From JAGRCP01 sp942490705 (GTDB lineage Bacteria; Chloroflexota; Anaerolineae; Caldilineales; Caldilineaceae), in the NCBI GenBank assembly GCA_942490705.1, contig CALNXY010000012.1, positions 310,001 through 374,000 on the forward strand: a DNA stretch of 64,000 bases. The letters are read 5' to 3'. A model generated the notes under the pieces. The model did not search any database and had not been told where the DNA came from. It saw nothing but the letters and a program-made list of their open reading frames with translations. Of this stretch, positions 7,827-17,616 are shown piece after piece. Position 1 is the stretch's first letter, and every line of letters starts with the position of its first letter. The position numbers and the translations under genes are program-made.

Positions 7827-8867
7827 ATGACGGAATCCGTGCGCGCAGAAGCGCCTGCCCAAGATCGGGACACCAAAATTGACCAGTCAGACTCAGTTGT
7901 AGAGCACCTGCGTATCTCCGTGGTGATCCCGCTCTACAATGAAGAAGAGAGTATCCCCCACCTGTACGAGCAACTCACTGCTGCGCTGGAAAGCTACGGC
8001 CAACCCTACGAAATCATCATCGTAGACGACGGGTCGTCAGATCGCAGCTTTGCGCTGCTCAGTGCCATCGCCCAGGAAGATTCTCGCCTGCAAGTTGTCC
8101 AACTACGGCGCAATTTTGGTCAGACTGCTGCGTTCTCGGCTGGTTTTGACCGCGCCACTGGCGATGTCGTCATTACGATGGACGCCGATCTGCAGAACGA
8201 TCCTAAAGACATTCCGCTCCTCATGGCCAAGATCGACGAGGGGTATGACATTGTTTCGGGGTGGCGCAAGGATCGTCAGGATCGCTTCCTGGATCGCAAG
8301 CTCCCCTCCATGATCGCCAACGGCATGATCTCGAACGTGACTGATGTGCGGCTGCACGATTATGGCTGTTCGCTCAAGGCCTACCGTCTCGATGTGCTCC
8401 AACACGTCAATCTCTACGGCGAGCTGCATCGCTTCATCCCGGCTTTGGCCAGTCAGGTGGGCGGCACCGTCACCGAGGTGCCGGTCGATCATCATGCTCG
8501 CCAATATGGCACATCCAAGTATGGCATCAGCCGCACGGTACGCGTGATGTTGGACTTGATTACAGTTTGGTTCTTGGGGTCCTACGCCACGCGGCCGATC
8601 CACGTCTTTGGCACGCTCGGTCTTATCTCCTCAGCGGTCGGCATTTTTCTGGGGCTCTATCTGACCTTTGTCAAGCTCTTTATGGGACAAGATATTGGCT
8701 CCCGGCCATTGCTCCTTTTGGCCATCCTGCTGGTCGTGATCGGCGTGCAACTTATCACGATGGGCCTATTGGGTGAGATGATCATCCGTACCTATTATGA
8801 AAGTCAGGGCAAGCCAATCTACTATGTGCGTGAGGTGGTCAACGAACGACCAACCGAGCGCACGTAA
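7827..8867 (+). CDS. Family 2 glycosyltransferase, polyprenyl-phosphate sugar transferase type (GtrB/DPM1-like)
   Basis: Probably transfers a sugar from a nucleotide donor to undecaprenyl or polyprenyl phosphate, making the lipid-linked donor that membrane glycosyltransferases use. The GT-A domain starts VVIPLYNEEESIPHLYEQL, with DDGSSD and the metal-binding DADLQNDP; the YGTSKYG block is typical of GtrB/DPM1 proteins. Two C-terminal transmembrane helices (about residues 255-280 and 290-318) anchor it. ATG 7827 is preferred over GTG 7821; a purine-rich AGAGGTAGAA precedes it. The three membrane glycosyltransferases immediately downstream are the natural users of its product. Confidence 0.88.
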   Translation: MTESVRAEAPAQDRDTKIDQSDSVVEHLRISVVIPLYNEEESIPHLYEQLTAALESYGQPYEIIIVDDGSSDRSFALLSAIAQEDSRLQVVQLRRNFGQTAAFSAGFDRATGDVVITMDADLQNDPKDIPLLMAKIDEGYDIVSGWRKDRQDRFLDRKLPSMIANGMISNVTDVRLHDYGCSLKAYRLDVLQHVNLYGELHRFIPALASQVGGTVTEVPVDHHARQYGTSKYGISRTVRVMLDLITVWFLGSYATRPIHVFGTLGLISSAVGIFLGLYLTFVKLFMGQDIGSRPLLLLAILLVVIGVQLITMGLLGEMIIRTYYESQGKPIYYVREVVNERPTERT

Positions 8868-8961
8868 CATGAAACTTTGCTCAGTTGCCTGTTAGGAGAG
8901 TGGCCCGCAGGGGGAAACCCGGCCGGCCAATCTCCTTGTTTTTTTCTGCGGGTCGATTTGT

Positions 8962-11592
8962 ATGCGGCCCCTCATCGAAACCATGTATCTAAGAACACGT
9001 ACCTTTCTCGCCGGCACGATCCTCACCGCCGCTCTCGCTAATGGAATGCTGCTCCTGAATCTTCCTCATATGATTCAGGCTATCGCGGTCTATGTGTTGG
9101 CCGGATTGCTGCCCGGCCTGCTCCTGGTCGACGCACTAGTCGGCCAGAGCGACGCCGCGCCCACGCCTTGGGAGCGTATCCTCTACGCCATCGGGGCCGG
9201 TTACGGCGTCATGGTGATGGTGATGACCGGGCTGAGCTTTGTGCCGGGCCCGCTGACCGAATGGCAGACCCTGCTGGCGTTTGATGCAATCATCCTGGGA
9301 TTGGCCGCGCTCGACTTCCTGCTTGGCCGCCGGCGCCCGCTCTATCCACGCCCAACTGCTGTACTCTTTCCCGAGTTGGACAGGAGTAAGCAGAGCCGCA
9401 CCTGGTTCTGGATCGGCGCGTTTGCGCTGCTGTTTGTCGCCGGCTTCTTGCGCTTTACCAATCTGGGCTACACCGAGTATCAGGGCGACGAGGCCCGGGC
9501 TGCGCTGCGCGCGGCTGCAATCCTACAGGGCTACGACGATGTGCTGCTCATTCACAAAAAAGGGCCCACCGAGATCGTTGTGCCGGCCGCGGTCTACTCG
9601 CTGACCAACCATCTCACCGAGGCGAGCGCACGGCTGGCCTTTGCCATTGCCAACATTGCCGGACTCTTTGCTGTCTTCTTGCTCGGTTGGCGGCTGGCCG
9701 GCCCCCTCGTGGGCTGGATTGCGGCCATGCTCTTGGCGCTGGACGGCTATTTTGTCGGCTTCTCCCATATTGTGCAGTATCAGAGCATCGTCTTCTTGAC
9801 CTCCGTGCTCACGGTGTTGATTCTTTATCGCCTGATCGTCAATCCTCAGGCCATTGCACGCTATCTGACGCTTGCGGCCATCCTGCTGGCAACAGGGCTG
9901 CTCTCTCACTATGAAGCCGCGTTGGCGGCCATCCCCGCGCTCTTCCTCTTCCTCACGCTGCTGTGGACGAGGCCAACGCGCTGGCGAGAGATTCTGGGCG
10001 GTGCGTTGATCGCCACGCTGGTGGGCGGGGCGATGCTGGCCTTCTTCTACATCCCGTTTGTCCAACACCCGCACTTCAGCGCCACCTACACCTACCTGAC
10101 CGATCGACGCATTGGCGGTAGCTTTCCGTATAACAATCTGACCGACTTCTTCCTGCGCACGACGGTCTACAGCACGACCTACTATGTGCTCCTGGCCATT
10201 GCCGGCACGCTCCTCGCCCTCTTCTTCACCTATCGTCAGGGGATGAAGCAGCGTTGGGCCGCGCTCTTGAGTCTGGCCGCGGCCGGCGTGATGGCCCTCA
10301 CCTTTTGGAATGCAGAATGGCTGCGCGTGGGCGACACAGATTTGATTGTGTTGCCCTTTGCCTTCTTCATCGGTCTGGCCATCTTCACGCCCAAGGTCAA
10401 GCCGGCTGAACGCATGCTTTGGCTCTGGTTTGGCGCGGTGATGCTGCTGGCCTTTTTTTTCACCGAGAAGCCACGTACCCACGTTTACACCTTTTTTACG
10501 CCCTGGCTGCTGCTGGTGAGTTGGGCGCTGGTGCGCGTCTGGGACGGTCTCCGCAGTCGCTCTGGCAACCAGGCGGCAACGATCGGCGGCGTCGCAGTAG
10601 CTGCGTTATTGATTGCGCTCTTTGGCAACTATGCCTACTGGTACTTCGTCAGCAATACGCCCGAAGTGTTGCGCACATGGGATCAATGGCATCCGGGCGG
10701 CTACTGGGTGGCGTACGACGAGCCGGATGACAAAGCGCTCTTCGGGTTTCCTCTGGCCAACGGCTGGAAAGTTGTCGGCACGCTCTACGAAGAAGGCATC
10801 ATTGCCGGAGATTATGAAACCAACGAAAAAGAAGCTTGGGTACCTTCGTGGTATACGCGCGGGCAGGTCCGCTGTGGTCGTACTGCGGACTGGTATTTCG
10901 AGATTGACAATCTGGAACCCTGGAACAACAGCGATCAACTGGCCATGGAGCACTATCTGCGTGAAGGGTTCAGCAAATGGGGCATCGTTGAGATCAATGA
11001 GACAGACCAGATGGTCATCTATCAACGAACAGGAGAGAGCAGCGAATTCCCGTCCCAAGCGCCAACCGACGACGTGCCGCGCCTGCAGCTTTCCGACTTT
11101 GAAGCCCGCTTCGATGAACTGACCACACCCGACCTGCCCCTGACCTATCCTGCCGTCAACCAGCAGATTGACAACCCGCTACAAGTCAATTTCGCCGATC
11201 AGATCTGGCTGGAAGGTTTCAATATCGATTATGAAACACCTCTCCGCCAGGGCGATACGCTCACCCTAACCCTCTTCTGGCGGGCTCAGCGACCAATCGA
11301 CGCTTCGTACAAGGTCTTCAACCAGTCCTTCTATGGCGACAGTGGCACCGTGGCCCAGTTGGATGGTTATCCCGTCTGCGAGACGCGGGAGACGTGGCGT
11401 TGGGATCCGGGCGAACTCATCACCGATCGCTACGAGATTCCCGTCGCCGAGGACGCGGCCGACGGTCTCTATCCGCTCTACACGGGACTCTATTTGGAGG
11501 AGACATTGGAGCGGCTGGATGTTCTCAACGAAGCGGGGGCAGTGGAGGATACCCAGGTCCACCTAACCGACATTCGCATCGGTGAGGAGTAG
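8962..11592 (+). CDS. Polytopic membrane glycosyltransferase (PMT_2/ArnT-like, GT-C) with C-terminal beta domain
   Basis: 876 aa. The N-terminal two thirds contain about a dozen transmembrane helices. After the third helix region, the loop TEYQGDEARAALRA carries the acidic pair expected in the first external loop of GT-C enzymes using polyprenyl-phosphate sugars. After the membrane part comes a soluble region (about residues 590-720), then a C-terminal beta-sandwich-like module (about 740-870: LRQGDTLTLTLFWRAQRPID, then YEIPVAEDAADGLYPLYTGLY) shared with the next two genes. Acceptor and sugar are unknown. The start ATG 8962 has a weak ribosome site; ATG 8983 is possible. Confidence 0.8.
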   Translation: MRPLIETMYLRTRTFLAGTILTAALANGMLLLNLPHMIQAIAVYVLAGLLPGLLLVDALVGQSDAAPTPWERILYAIGAGYGVMVMVMTGLSFVPGPLTEWQTLLAFDAIILGLAALDFLLGRRRPLYPRPTAVLFPELDRSKQSRTWFWIGAFALLFVAGFLRFTNLGYTEYQGDEARAALRAAAILQGYDDVLLIHKKGPTEIVVPAAVYSLTNHLTEASARLAFAIANIAGLFAVFLLGWRLAGPLVGWIAAMLLALDGYFVGFSHIVQYQSIVFLTSVLTVLILYRLIVNPQAIARYLTLAAILLATGLLSHYEAALAAIPALFLFLTLLWTRPTRWREILGGALIATLVGGAMLAFFYIPFVQHPHFSATYTYLTDRRIGGSFPYNNLTDFFLRTTVYSTTYYVLLAIAGTLLALFFTYRQGMKQRWAALLSLAAAGVMALTFWNAEWLRVGDTDLIVLPFAFFIGLAIFTPKVKPAERMLWLWFGAVMLLAFFFTEKPRTHVYTFFTPWLLLVSWALVRVWDGLRSRSGNQAATIGGVAVAALLIALFGNYAYWYFVSNTPEVLRTWDQWHPGGYWVAYDEPDDKALFGFPLANGWKVVGTLYEEGIIAGDYETNEKEAWVPSWYTRGQVRCGRTADWYFEIDNLEPWNNSDQLAMEHYLREGFSKWGIVEINETDQMVIYQRTGESSEFPSQAPTDDVPRLQLSDFEARFDELTTPDLPLTYPAVNQQIDNPLQVNFADQIWLEGFNIDYETPLRQGDTLTLTLFWRAQRPIDASYKVFNQSFYGDSGTVAQLDGYPVCETRETWRWDPGELITDRYEIPVAEDAADGLYPLYTGLYLEETLERLDVLNEAGAVEDTQVHLTDIRIGEE

Positions 11593-11670
11593 GGCTGTGA
11601 CGCGGTGGCGCTTTTCTCCACACTCTCTCCTATTGCATAAGCCGTGCAATCCGTCCAACGGGCGTGCGCC

Positions 11671-14199
11671 ATGAACCGAAAAATGCGTACCGGACTGATC
11701 TTGCTGGGGCTTTTCCTGGCTGCATGGGCGCCACGCGTCATCGGCCTGGATGACTTCGTCACCATTGATGAGCGCAAATGGTTGGCCCGCTCGGCCAATT
11801 TCTATGAAGCGGTGGTCCAGGGCGATCTGGCCAATACCTTCCAACGCGAACATCCCGGCGTGACGGTCATGTGGGCCGGTACGTTGGGCTTTCTGGGCGA
11901 GTATCCCGAATATGCCAGAGAAGCGCCCGGTCAATTCGCCTGGGACCGCGAATACCTGGAAGAGTGGCTGCAAGAGAGCGCCGGGCGCGACCCGTTGGAC
12001 CTGTTGACGGCAGGACGCTGGTGGATTGTCCTCATTATCTCACTGGTCATCACGGCCTCTTACTTCCCATTGCGTATCCTGTTGGGCGAGATGATCGCGC
12101 TCTTCGGTACACTCTATCTGGCGTGGTCGCCCTTCTACGTGGCGCTGTCGCGCCAGCTGCACCCCGACGGTCTTGTCTCCAGCCTGACTTTTTTGGCCCT
12201 GCTGCTCTTCATGGCCTGGCTCTATGGCGGCGAGAAGCACCGTTATCTAGTCGCTTCCGGCATCATCATGGGGCTGGCCTGGCTGACCAAAACGCCAGCC
12301 ATTTTCCTGGTTCCCACCGGCGCTACGCTCATAGCGTTGGAGTGGTGGCGCATCCGCCAGACGGAGCGCATGCCCGGCGATCCGGAACGACGATCTGTCC
12401 TGGGCTGGGCCGGGACTTATGTGATCTGGGGGCTGATTGCCGTAGCGACCTTTTTTCTGCTCTGGCCGGCCATGTGGCTCAATCCGGTTGGCACGTTAAG
12501 CCGGATGGCTGGTGAGATGAGCGTCTACGTCGAGCGTCACACCAACCTCAATTTCTTCATGGGCCGGCCGGTCAATGATCCCGGGCCCTTCTTCTATCCG
12601 GTGGCCTGGCTCTTTCGCAGTACGCCGCTTACCTGGCTGGGATTGGGCGCAGCGGCCGTCTATGCTTGGCGACGTCAGCTGCCCTTCACTATGCCCAAGG
12701 TCAAGCGGACGGCGATTGGGTTGCTTGTCTTTGCGCTGATTTTTACGGCCGGTATGACGCTCGGTGCGAAAAAATTTGATCGCTACATTCTGCCCGTCTT
12801 CCTGGCGTTGGACCTTGTCGCGGTACTCGGCTGGTGGGGCGTCGCCTTCTGGCTGCGCCGTCGCTGGCCCCAGACAGACTGGACCCAACGGGCGCTGTTG
12901 CCAGCCTGGGTCCTGGGCGGTGTCGCCCTGCTGCATGGCTTGTTGGGTTTTGTTCACGCTCCCTACTATTTCACCTATTACAATCCCCTCGTCGGTGGCA
13001 GCCGCACCGCGCCCCATGTGCTCTTTGCCGGCTGGGGGGAAGGGCTGGAGGAAGCCGCAGCCTACCTCAACGCGCAGCCGGATGCGGAAGATCTGCGCGT
13101 GGCCGCCTGGTATCACGATGGGCCTTTTTCCTACTACTTTGATGGCGCTGAAGTGGCAATTTCATCCGATTCGCCCCTCTTCTGGCTGGATACCGACTAT
13201 GCAGTGCTCTACGTCAACCAGTGGCAGCGCCAGAGCCCGTCGCCCGCAGCCATCGCCTACTTCGATGCCCGGGAACCGGCCTACGTCGTACGTTCCGGCG
13301 GCATAGAATTGGCGCGGGTGTACGATCTACGCGATACCGTGCTGCCCGATTTTGTGGAGATCGGCAAGGCCAGCGGAGCTGATTTTGGTGATATGATTCG
13401 CCTCTTGGCCTATGAGTTTGAAGATCTGATCCTTCAGCCAGGTGATGCAACGCAAGCGACCTTCTATCTGCAAAGCCTCGCCGAAATGGACACTAACTAC
13501 AATATCCTGGTACGGGTCGTGGGCGAAAACGGGCAAGAGGTGGTGCGATTTGACGGCTGGCCGTGGGGCGCGCCAACCAGCGAATGGCCCGTGCGCGAGA
13601 TCCGCCCCGACGGTCATCTGATTGTGGTTCCCCCCGATACGCCCCCGGGCCTCTATCGCGTCACGGTGGCGTTCTACGATCCGGCCACGCTGGACCGATT
13701 GCCTGTGACCCAAAGCGACACAGGCGAATTGATCTCCGCCGACGAGCGCGATGTCGCGCTGCTGCGTGTCGGCGCAGCGCCCGAGCCTGTCACAGAGTGG
13801 GACGAGCCGGTCAACTTTGGCAACACAGTTGGGCTAAGCAGTGCTACGCTGCCGGGCACTGCCAAGCCTGGCGATACCCTGCCATTACGGCTCTACTGGG
13901 AAAGCCTGGCGTCGACCCCGATCGATTATACCGCCTTTGTTCACGTGATTGGCCCGGATGGATCCCAGGTCGCGGGCTATGATCAACAGCCCCGCAATGG
14001 CTTTGCCGCGACTCACCTCTGGCAAGCGGGACAATGCATCGTGGATGAATTGGAGATTCCGCTACCGGCCGATCTGGCCAGCGGCACGTACGAAGTCCGT
14101 GTCGGACTCTACACGTTGGAGAATGGCCGGCTGCCGGTGTTGGAAGCGGATGAGGTCGTTGGCGATTATACCGTCCTGGGCGAGGTAGAGATTCCCTGA
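11671..14199 (+). CDS. Polytopic membrane glycosyltransferase (GT-C) with two C-terminal beta domains
   Basis: 842 aa, paralogous in layout to its neighbours. The first helix is followed by LDDFVTIDERKWLARSANF, with the acidic residues expected of the catalytic loop, and by about ten more transmembrane helices to about residue 440. The extracytoplasmic C-terminal part appears to hold two beta modules in tandem (about residues 565-690 and 710-840), the second with PGDTLPLRLYWESL and IPLPADLASGTYEVRVGLYT. ATG 11671 is chosen; GTG 11644 in frame would add nine residues. The stop overlaps the next start by one base (TGATG), so the two are coupled. Confidence 0.78.
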   Translation: MNRKMRTGLILLGLFLAAWAPRVIGLDDFVTIDERKWLARSANFYEAVVQGDLANTFQREHPGVTVMWAGTLGFLGEYPEYAREAPGQFAWDREYLEEWLQESAGRDPLDLLTAGRWWIVLIISLVITASYFPLRILLGEMIALFGTLYLAWSPFYVALSRQLHPDGLVSSLTFLALLLFMAWLYGGEKHRYLVASGIIMGLAWLTKTPAIFLVPTGATLIALEWWRIRQTERMPGDPERRSVLGWAGTYVIWGLIAVATFFLLWPAMWLNPVGTLSRMAGEMSVYVERHTNLNFFMGRPVNDPGPFFYPVAWLFRSTPLTWLGLGAAAVYAWRRQLPFTMPKVKRTAIGLLVFALIFTAGMTLGAKKFDRYILPVFLALDLVAVLGWWGVAFWLRRRWPQTDWTQRALLPAWVLGGVALLHGLLGFVHAPYYFTYYNPLVGGSRTAPHVLFAGWGEGLEEAAAYLNAQPDAEDLRVAAWYHDGPFSYYFDGAEVAISSDSPLFWLDTDYAVLYVNQWQRQSPSPAAIAYFDAREPAYVVRSGGIELARVYDLRDTVLPDFVEIGKASGADFGDMIRLLAYEFEDLILQPGDATQATFYLQSLAEMDTNYNILVRVVGENGQEVVRFDGWPWGAPTSEWPVREIRPDGHLIVVPPDTPPGLYRVTVAFYDPATLDRLPVTQSDTGELISADERDVALLRVGAAPEPVTEWDEPVNFGNTVGLSSATLPGTAKPGDTLPLRLYWESLASTPIDYTAFVHVIGPDGSQVAGYDQQPRNGFAATHLWQAGQCIVDELEIPLPADLASGTYEVRVGLYTLENGRLPVLEADEVVGDYTVLGEVEIP

Positions 14200-16160
14200 T
14201 GTCTGCCTCAGCCGTCTCTACTTCGTCGCCGCGTGCGACACCGTGGCGCTGGCTCCTGTGGGGCGCATTGCTCGCGCTGCTGGGGCTGGGCTTCGTCCTG
14301 CGTTGGGAGTATCTGCGCACGATCAGCCTCTATGTTGATGAGTTCACTACGCTGTGGGCGGCCGAAAAGGTCCAGGAACTGGGGGTGCCCCGCATGCCGT
14401 CCGGCGTGCTCTACACCCGGGGCCTGCTCGCTTCCTACATTGAGGCCGCGTTCCTGGCGCTCTTTGGCAACAGCTATACGATCGGCCGCCTGCCAAGCTT
14501 GCTCTTTGGCCTGGCCACAATTGCCGCGCTCTTTCTGATCGGACGGCGTGAATGGAATGCGCGGGTCGGTCTGCTGGCCGCAGCGGGATTAACGCTGCTG
14601 CCCGAGGCCATCATCTGGAGCGGACGGGCGCGCTTCTATGCCCAGCTTCAATTCCTGGGGCTCCTCACGGTATGGGCCGTCTTTGCGGCCCTGACGACCC
14701 AAGATGAGACGCGTCAGAAACGCTATCTGTGGCTCTTCGCTGCGCTCTTTTGGCTGGCGCTCTTCACCCAAGAACAGATGATTCTGCTCTACCCCTCGCT
14801 GCTGCTGGCCATGCTTCTCTGGCGCGGGTGGCGCTTCCTGATACAGCCAACCGTGCTGATCGTGAACCTGCTCTGCGCCGGCGGTATGGGATTGCGCTAT
14901 CTGCTGGAGAAGGTTGGCCAGCCTGGCTATTTCGAAACGATCCAGGCTACCCGTCCGTACGTGGGACTCATCTTTGATATCCCGGGCGCCTGGCAGGTCT
15001 ATGGGTCGCTCTTGGCAGCGCCGGCGCGCCTGCCCTGGACGCTGGGGGCATTGCTGGCCGTGGGCGTGGCCCTCGTCTTGCTCGTTCGCACACGGGGCCT
15101 CCATGACCTGTCACGCTTCCATCAGGCGACGCTCTTTTTTGCGCTGCAATTCCTCATTGTCTTTCTGGTTATGCTCACGCTTGTGGGCACCAGTTGGCGG
15201 GACACGCGTTATCTCTTTCTGGTTCAACCCTTCTGGCTGCTTTGCGGCGGCGCGGGCATGATCTGGCTGATCGAGCGTCTAGTAGCGGACGAACGCGTCC
15301 GGTGGGCGGTCACGGCTGTGGTCACAGTGCTCCTCATGGCGTTGCTTTGGCTACCGGCCCAACGCGTGTTGGCGCAGCAGGTAGAAGGCTACGATCGCGT
15401 CCTGAACTTCGTGGCCGAAGCACGCGCGCCAGGTGAGCTGATCCTCTCGCCCCAACCGCCCGCCTGTGCCCAAGTCCTGGGCGAACCGTGTGACTACTAT
15501 GCTATTCAGCGCGGCTACGAAGAGTATGTGATCGGCCGGGACGGCGTGCTGATCGATCGCTGGTCGGGCGCACCCCTGCTGGATAGCGCCGCAGAGTTGG
15601 CCGCGGCGGTGAATGGAGCGCCGGGCGCCTGGTTTGTCGCCGATAGTCTACGTCTGGCCACCCGCTACGATGCCGCTTTCCTGCGCATGCTGGTGGAGCA
15701 ATTCGATATCGCTTTCAGCGAACGGGGCGTACTGGCCCTGCGTGCTACCGGCCTGCGCGAGCCACCGCCCCTCAGTCAAACGCGCACATTGGCTTCGCCG
15801 CTGATCATGGGGCCGCTCGCCCTCACCGGGTGGGAACGCAGCGCCTTGGAACCGGGGACGCCGCTTGCGGTGACACTCTTCTGGCAGGGCAATGGGCCGA
15901 TTGATCGTCAATACAACACTTCACTGCGCCTCGTTGCAGAAGATGACACGCTCGTCGCACAGGCCGATGGACCGCCCGCACGTGGCATTATTCCTACGAC
16001 GCTCTTCTTCGACACGCCGCTGCCCGATCCCAAAATGCTGGACGTACCGGCTGACCTGCCTCCTGGACGTTATCGCCTGGATCTCGTAGCATATGATGTG
16101 GCGACGGTGGAGGCCGTGGGCGCGCCCCAAACCATCGAGTGGATCATGCTGGATAGATAA
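14199..16160 (+). CDS. Polytopic membrane glycosyltransferase (PMT_2-like, GT-C) with C-terminal beta domain
   Basis: 653 aa. The loop after the first transmembrane helix reads SLYVDEFTTLWAAEKV, the D-E pair typical of ArnT/PMT-type enzymes. Hydrophobic helices continue to about residue 390. The soluble C terminus contains a module (about residues 525-640: LEPGTPLAVTLFWQGNGPID, then DVPADLPPGRYRLDLVAYD) alike in pattern to those of the two preceding genes. Its start overlaps the previous stop by one base. Together with the upstream GT2 gene it forms a cluster for glycosylation of an exported glycan, lipid or protein. Confidence 0.8.
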   Translation: MSASAVSTSSPRATPWRWLLWGALLALLGLGFVLRWEYLRTISLYVDEFTTLWAAEKVQELGVPRMPSGVLYTRGLLASYIEAAFLALFGNSYTIGRLPSLLFGLATIAALFLIGRREWNARVGLLAAAGLTLLPEAIIWSGRARFYAQLQFLGLLTVWAVFAALTTQDETRQKRYLWLFAALFWLALFTQEQMILLYPSLLLAMLLWRGWRFLIQPTVLIVNLLCAGGMGLRYLLEKVGQPGYFETIQATRPYVGLIFDIPGAWQVYGSLLAAPARLPWTLGALLAVGVALVLLVRTRGLHDLSRFHQATLFFALQFLIVFLVMLTLVGTSWRDTRYLFLVQPFWLLCGGAGMIWLIERLVADERVRWAVTAVVTVLLMALLWLPAQRVLAQQVEGYDRVLNFVAEARAPGELILSPQPPACAQVLGEPCDYYAIQRGYEEYVIGRDGVLIDRWSGAPLLDSAAELAAAVNGAPGAWFVADSLRLATRYDAAFLRMLVEQFDIAFSERGVLALRATGLREPPPLSQTRTLASPLIMGPLALTGWERSALEPGTPLAVTLFWQGNGPIDRQYNTSLRLVAEDDTLVAQADGPPARGIIPTTLFFDTPLPDPKMLDVPADLPPGRYRLDLVAYDVATVEAVGAPQTIEWIMLDR

Positions 16161-16262
16161 TGGCGGGCTGAGCGTCGGTGAATAGCTAGCGCACTTCCTT
16201 GCATTTCGTCTCAAAGCGCAGTACAGTCAAGGGATTGCTTTCAACCTTGAGGAATATGGGGC

Positions 16263-17516
16263 ATGAAATTCAAGTCGATGGATCGCCGGCTCTTCACCAT
16301 TCTCATGATCGTCTTTGTGCAGATGGTCGGGGCGGCCATGATCTTGCCGATTCTGCCCCTCTACGCCAAAAACGAATTTGCGCTCTCACCGCGCGAGATC
16401 ACCTGGCTGGGCACGACCTTTTTCGCGGCGCAGTTTCTGGCCGGTCCCTACCTGGGGCGCCTGTCAGACAAAATTGGGCGCCTCCCTGTGCTCATCGTCA
16501 GCCAAATCGGTACGGCCATCAGCTTTGTCATGCTGGCCTTTGCGCCCAACGCGTGGATCCTCTTCGCCGCCCGCCTGCTGGATGGCATCACTGGCGGCAA
16601 CATCATCGTCGCCCAGGCCTACATCACCGACATCACGCCGCGCGAGAAGCGCACAGAATCGCTGGGCTACATCTTCGCAGTTTTTGGCGCAGGCTTCATC
16701 GTTGGACCGGCCCTGGGCAGCGTGTTGGCGGCGGCCTTTGGCCCGCGCGTCCCCTATCTGATTGCCGCAGGCGCCGCGGCGCTGGTTGTGCTGCTCACCT
16801 GGTTTACGCTCGACGAGACGGTCACCGACGCGCAGCAGGCCACAAACCGGCAATCCGGTCGGCGTGGGCTGGACCCGAAACAGGTCGTCCAGAATGTTCC
16901 CCTGCTCTTCGTGCTGGTGATTGCCTTTGTGGCTCAATTCGGCTTTGGTCTGCTCCAATCGACCCTTGCGCTTTACGGCGAAGCGGTACTCTTTGCGGGG
17001 TATCCGGAACAGGCAGCGCTGGTGGGGATTGGGCTGATGCTGGCGGCGATTGGCTTGGGACAGGTCTTCACACAGACTGTTCTGCTCCGACGCCTTCTGC
17101 GCCGCTTTAACGAGGCAACTTTGGTGCTGATCGGACTCTTATTGCGCACCGGCGCATCGTTCATGTTTGCCATGATCACCACGCCCTGGCTTGGTCCACT
17201 GGCCGGGATCGTTTTCGCCATGGGCATGGGCATCACCATGCCGTCGCTCCAGTCCATTGCGACGACATCGGTCGACGACAGCATGCGTGGCGGCGTGCTG
17301 GGCATCTATCAGTCGACCATTAGTTTGGGGATCATCCTCAGCAGTGCCGTGGCGGGCATCATTTTCTCGATCAGCCCCACGTGGCCTTACTGGGTAGGCG
17401 GCTTGCTTACCATAGCTGCGATGATCCCGGCATATGTGTTGTGGCAGCGCGTCCACAGCGGCGAATTGCAGACATCGACGCAGCAAATGCCGGCGGCAAA
17501 AGCAGTAGAGTCCTAG
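16263..17516 (+). CDS. Major facilitator superfamily transporter, DHA1/TetA-like exporter
   Basis: 417 aa with twelve predicted hydrophobic segments. The loop between helices 2 and 3 is GRLSDKIGRLPVLI, the MFS motif A, and GFIVGPALGSVL in helix 5 fits the antiporter motif C of drug:H+ exporters. The substrate cannot be assigned. GAGGAATAT precedes the ATG. It sits about 100 bases after the glycosyltransferase cluster on the same strand and may be cotranscribed; it ends facing malQ across a perfect 22-bp inverted repeat. Confidence 0.85.
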   Translation: MKFKSMDRRLFTILMIVFVQMVGAAMILPILPLYAKNEFALSPREITWLGTTFFAAQFLAGPYLGRLSDKIGRLPVLIVSQIGTAISFVMLAFAPNAWILFAARLLDGITGGNIIVAQAYITDITPREKRTESLGYIFAVFGAGFIVGPALGSVLAAAFGPRVPYLIAAGAAALVVLLTWFTLDETVTDAQQATNRQSGRRGLDPKQVVQNVPLLFVLVIAFVAQFGFGLLQSTLALYGEAVLFAGYPEQAALVGIGLMLAAIGLGQVFTQTVLLRRLLRRFNEATLVLIGLLLRTGASFMFAMITTPWLGPLAGIVFAMGMGITMPSLQSIATTSVDDSMRGGVLGIYQSTISLGIILSSAVAGIIFSISPTWPYWVGGLLTIAAMIPAYVLWQRVHSGELQTSTQQMPAAKAVES

Positions 17517-17528
17517 CCGCATCCAAAA

Positions 17529-17580
17529 ACGTAGAGACGTTGCGGTGCCGCAACATCTCGGCACCGCAACGTCTCTACGT
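17529..17580. repeat. Perfect 22-bp inverted repeat between convergent genes
   Basis: The left arm 17529-17550 begins ACGTAGAGACGTTGCGG and the right arm 17559-17580 is its exact reverse complement, around the loop CAACATCT. On the minus strand the hairpin is followed by TTTTTGG, so it can terminate malQ transcription. The GTAGAGACGTTGC core resembles dispersed palindromic repeats that I recall from cyanobacteria and Chloroflexota; that resemblance is from memory. Confidence 0.75.
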
Positions 17581-17616
17581 GCATATTCAAGCTGGTACAG
17601 GGATTATTAGCGGACG

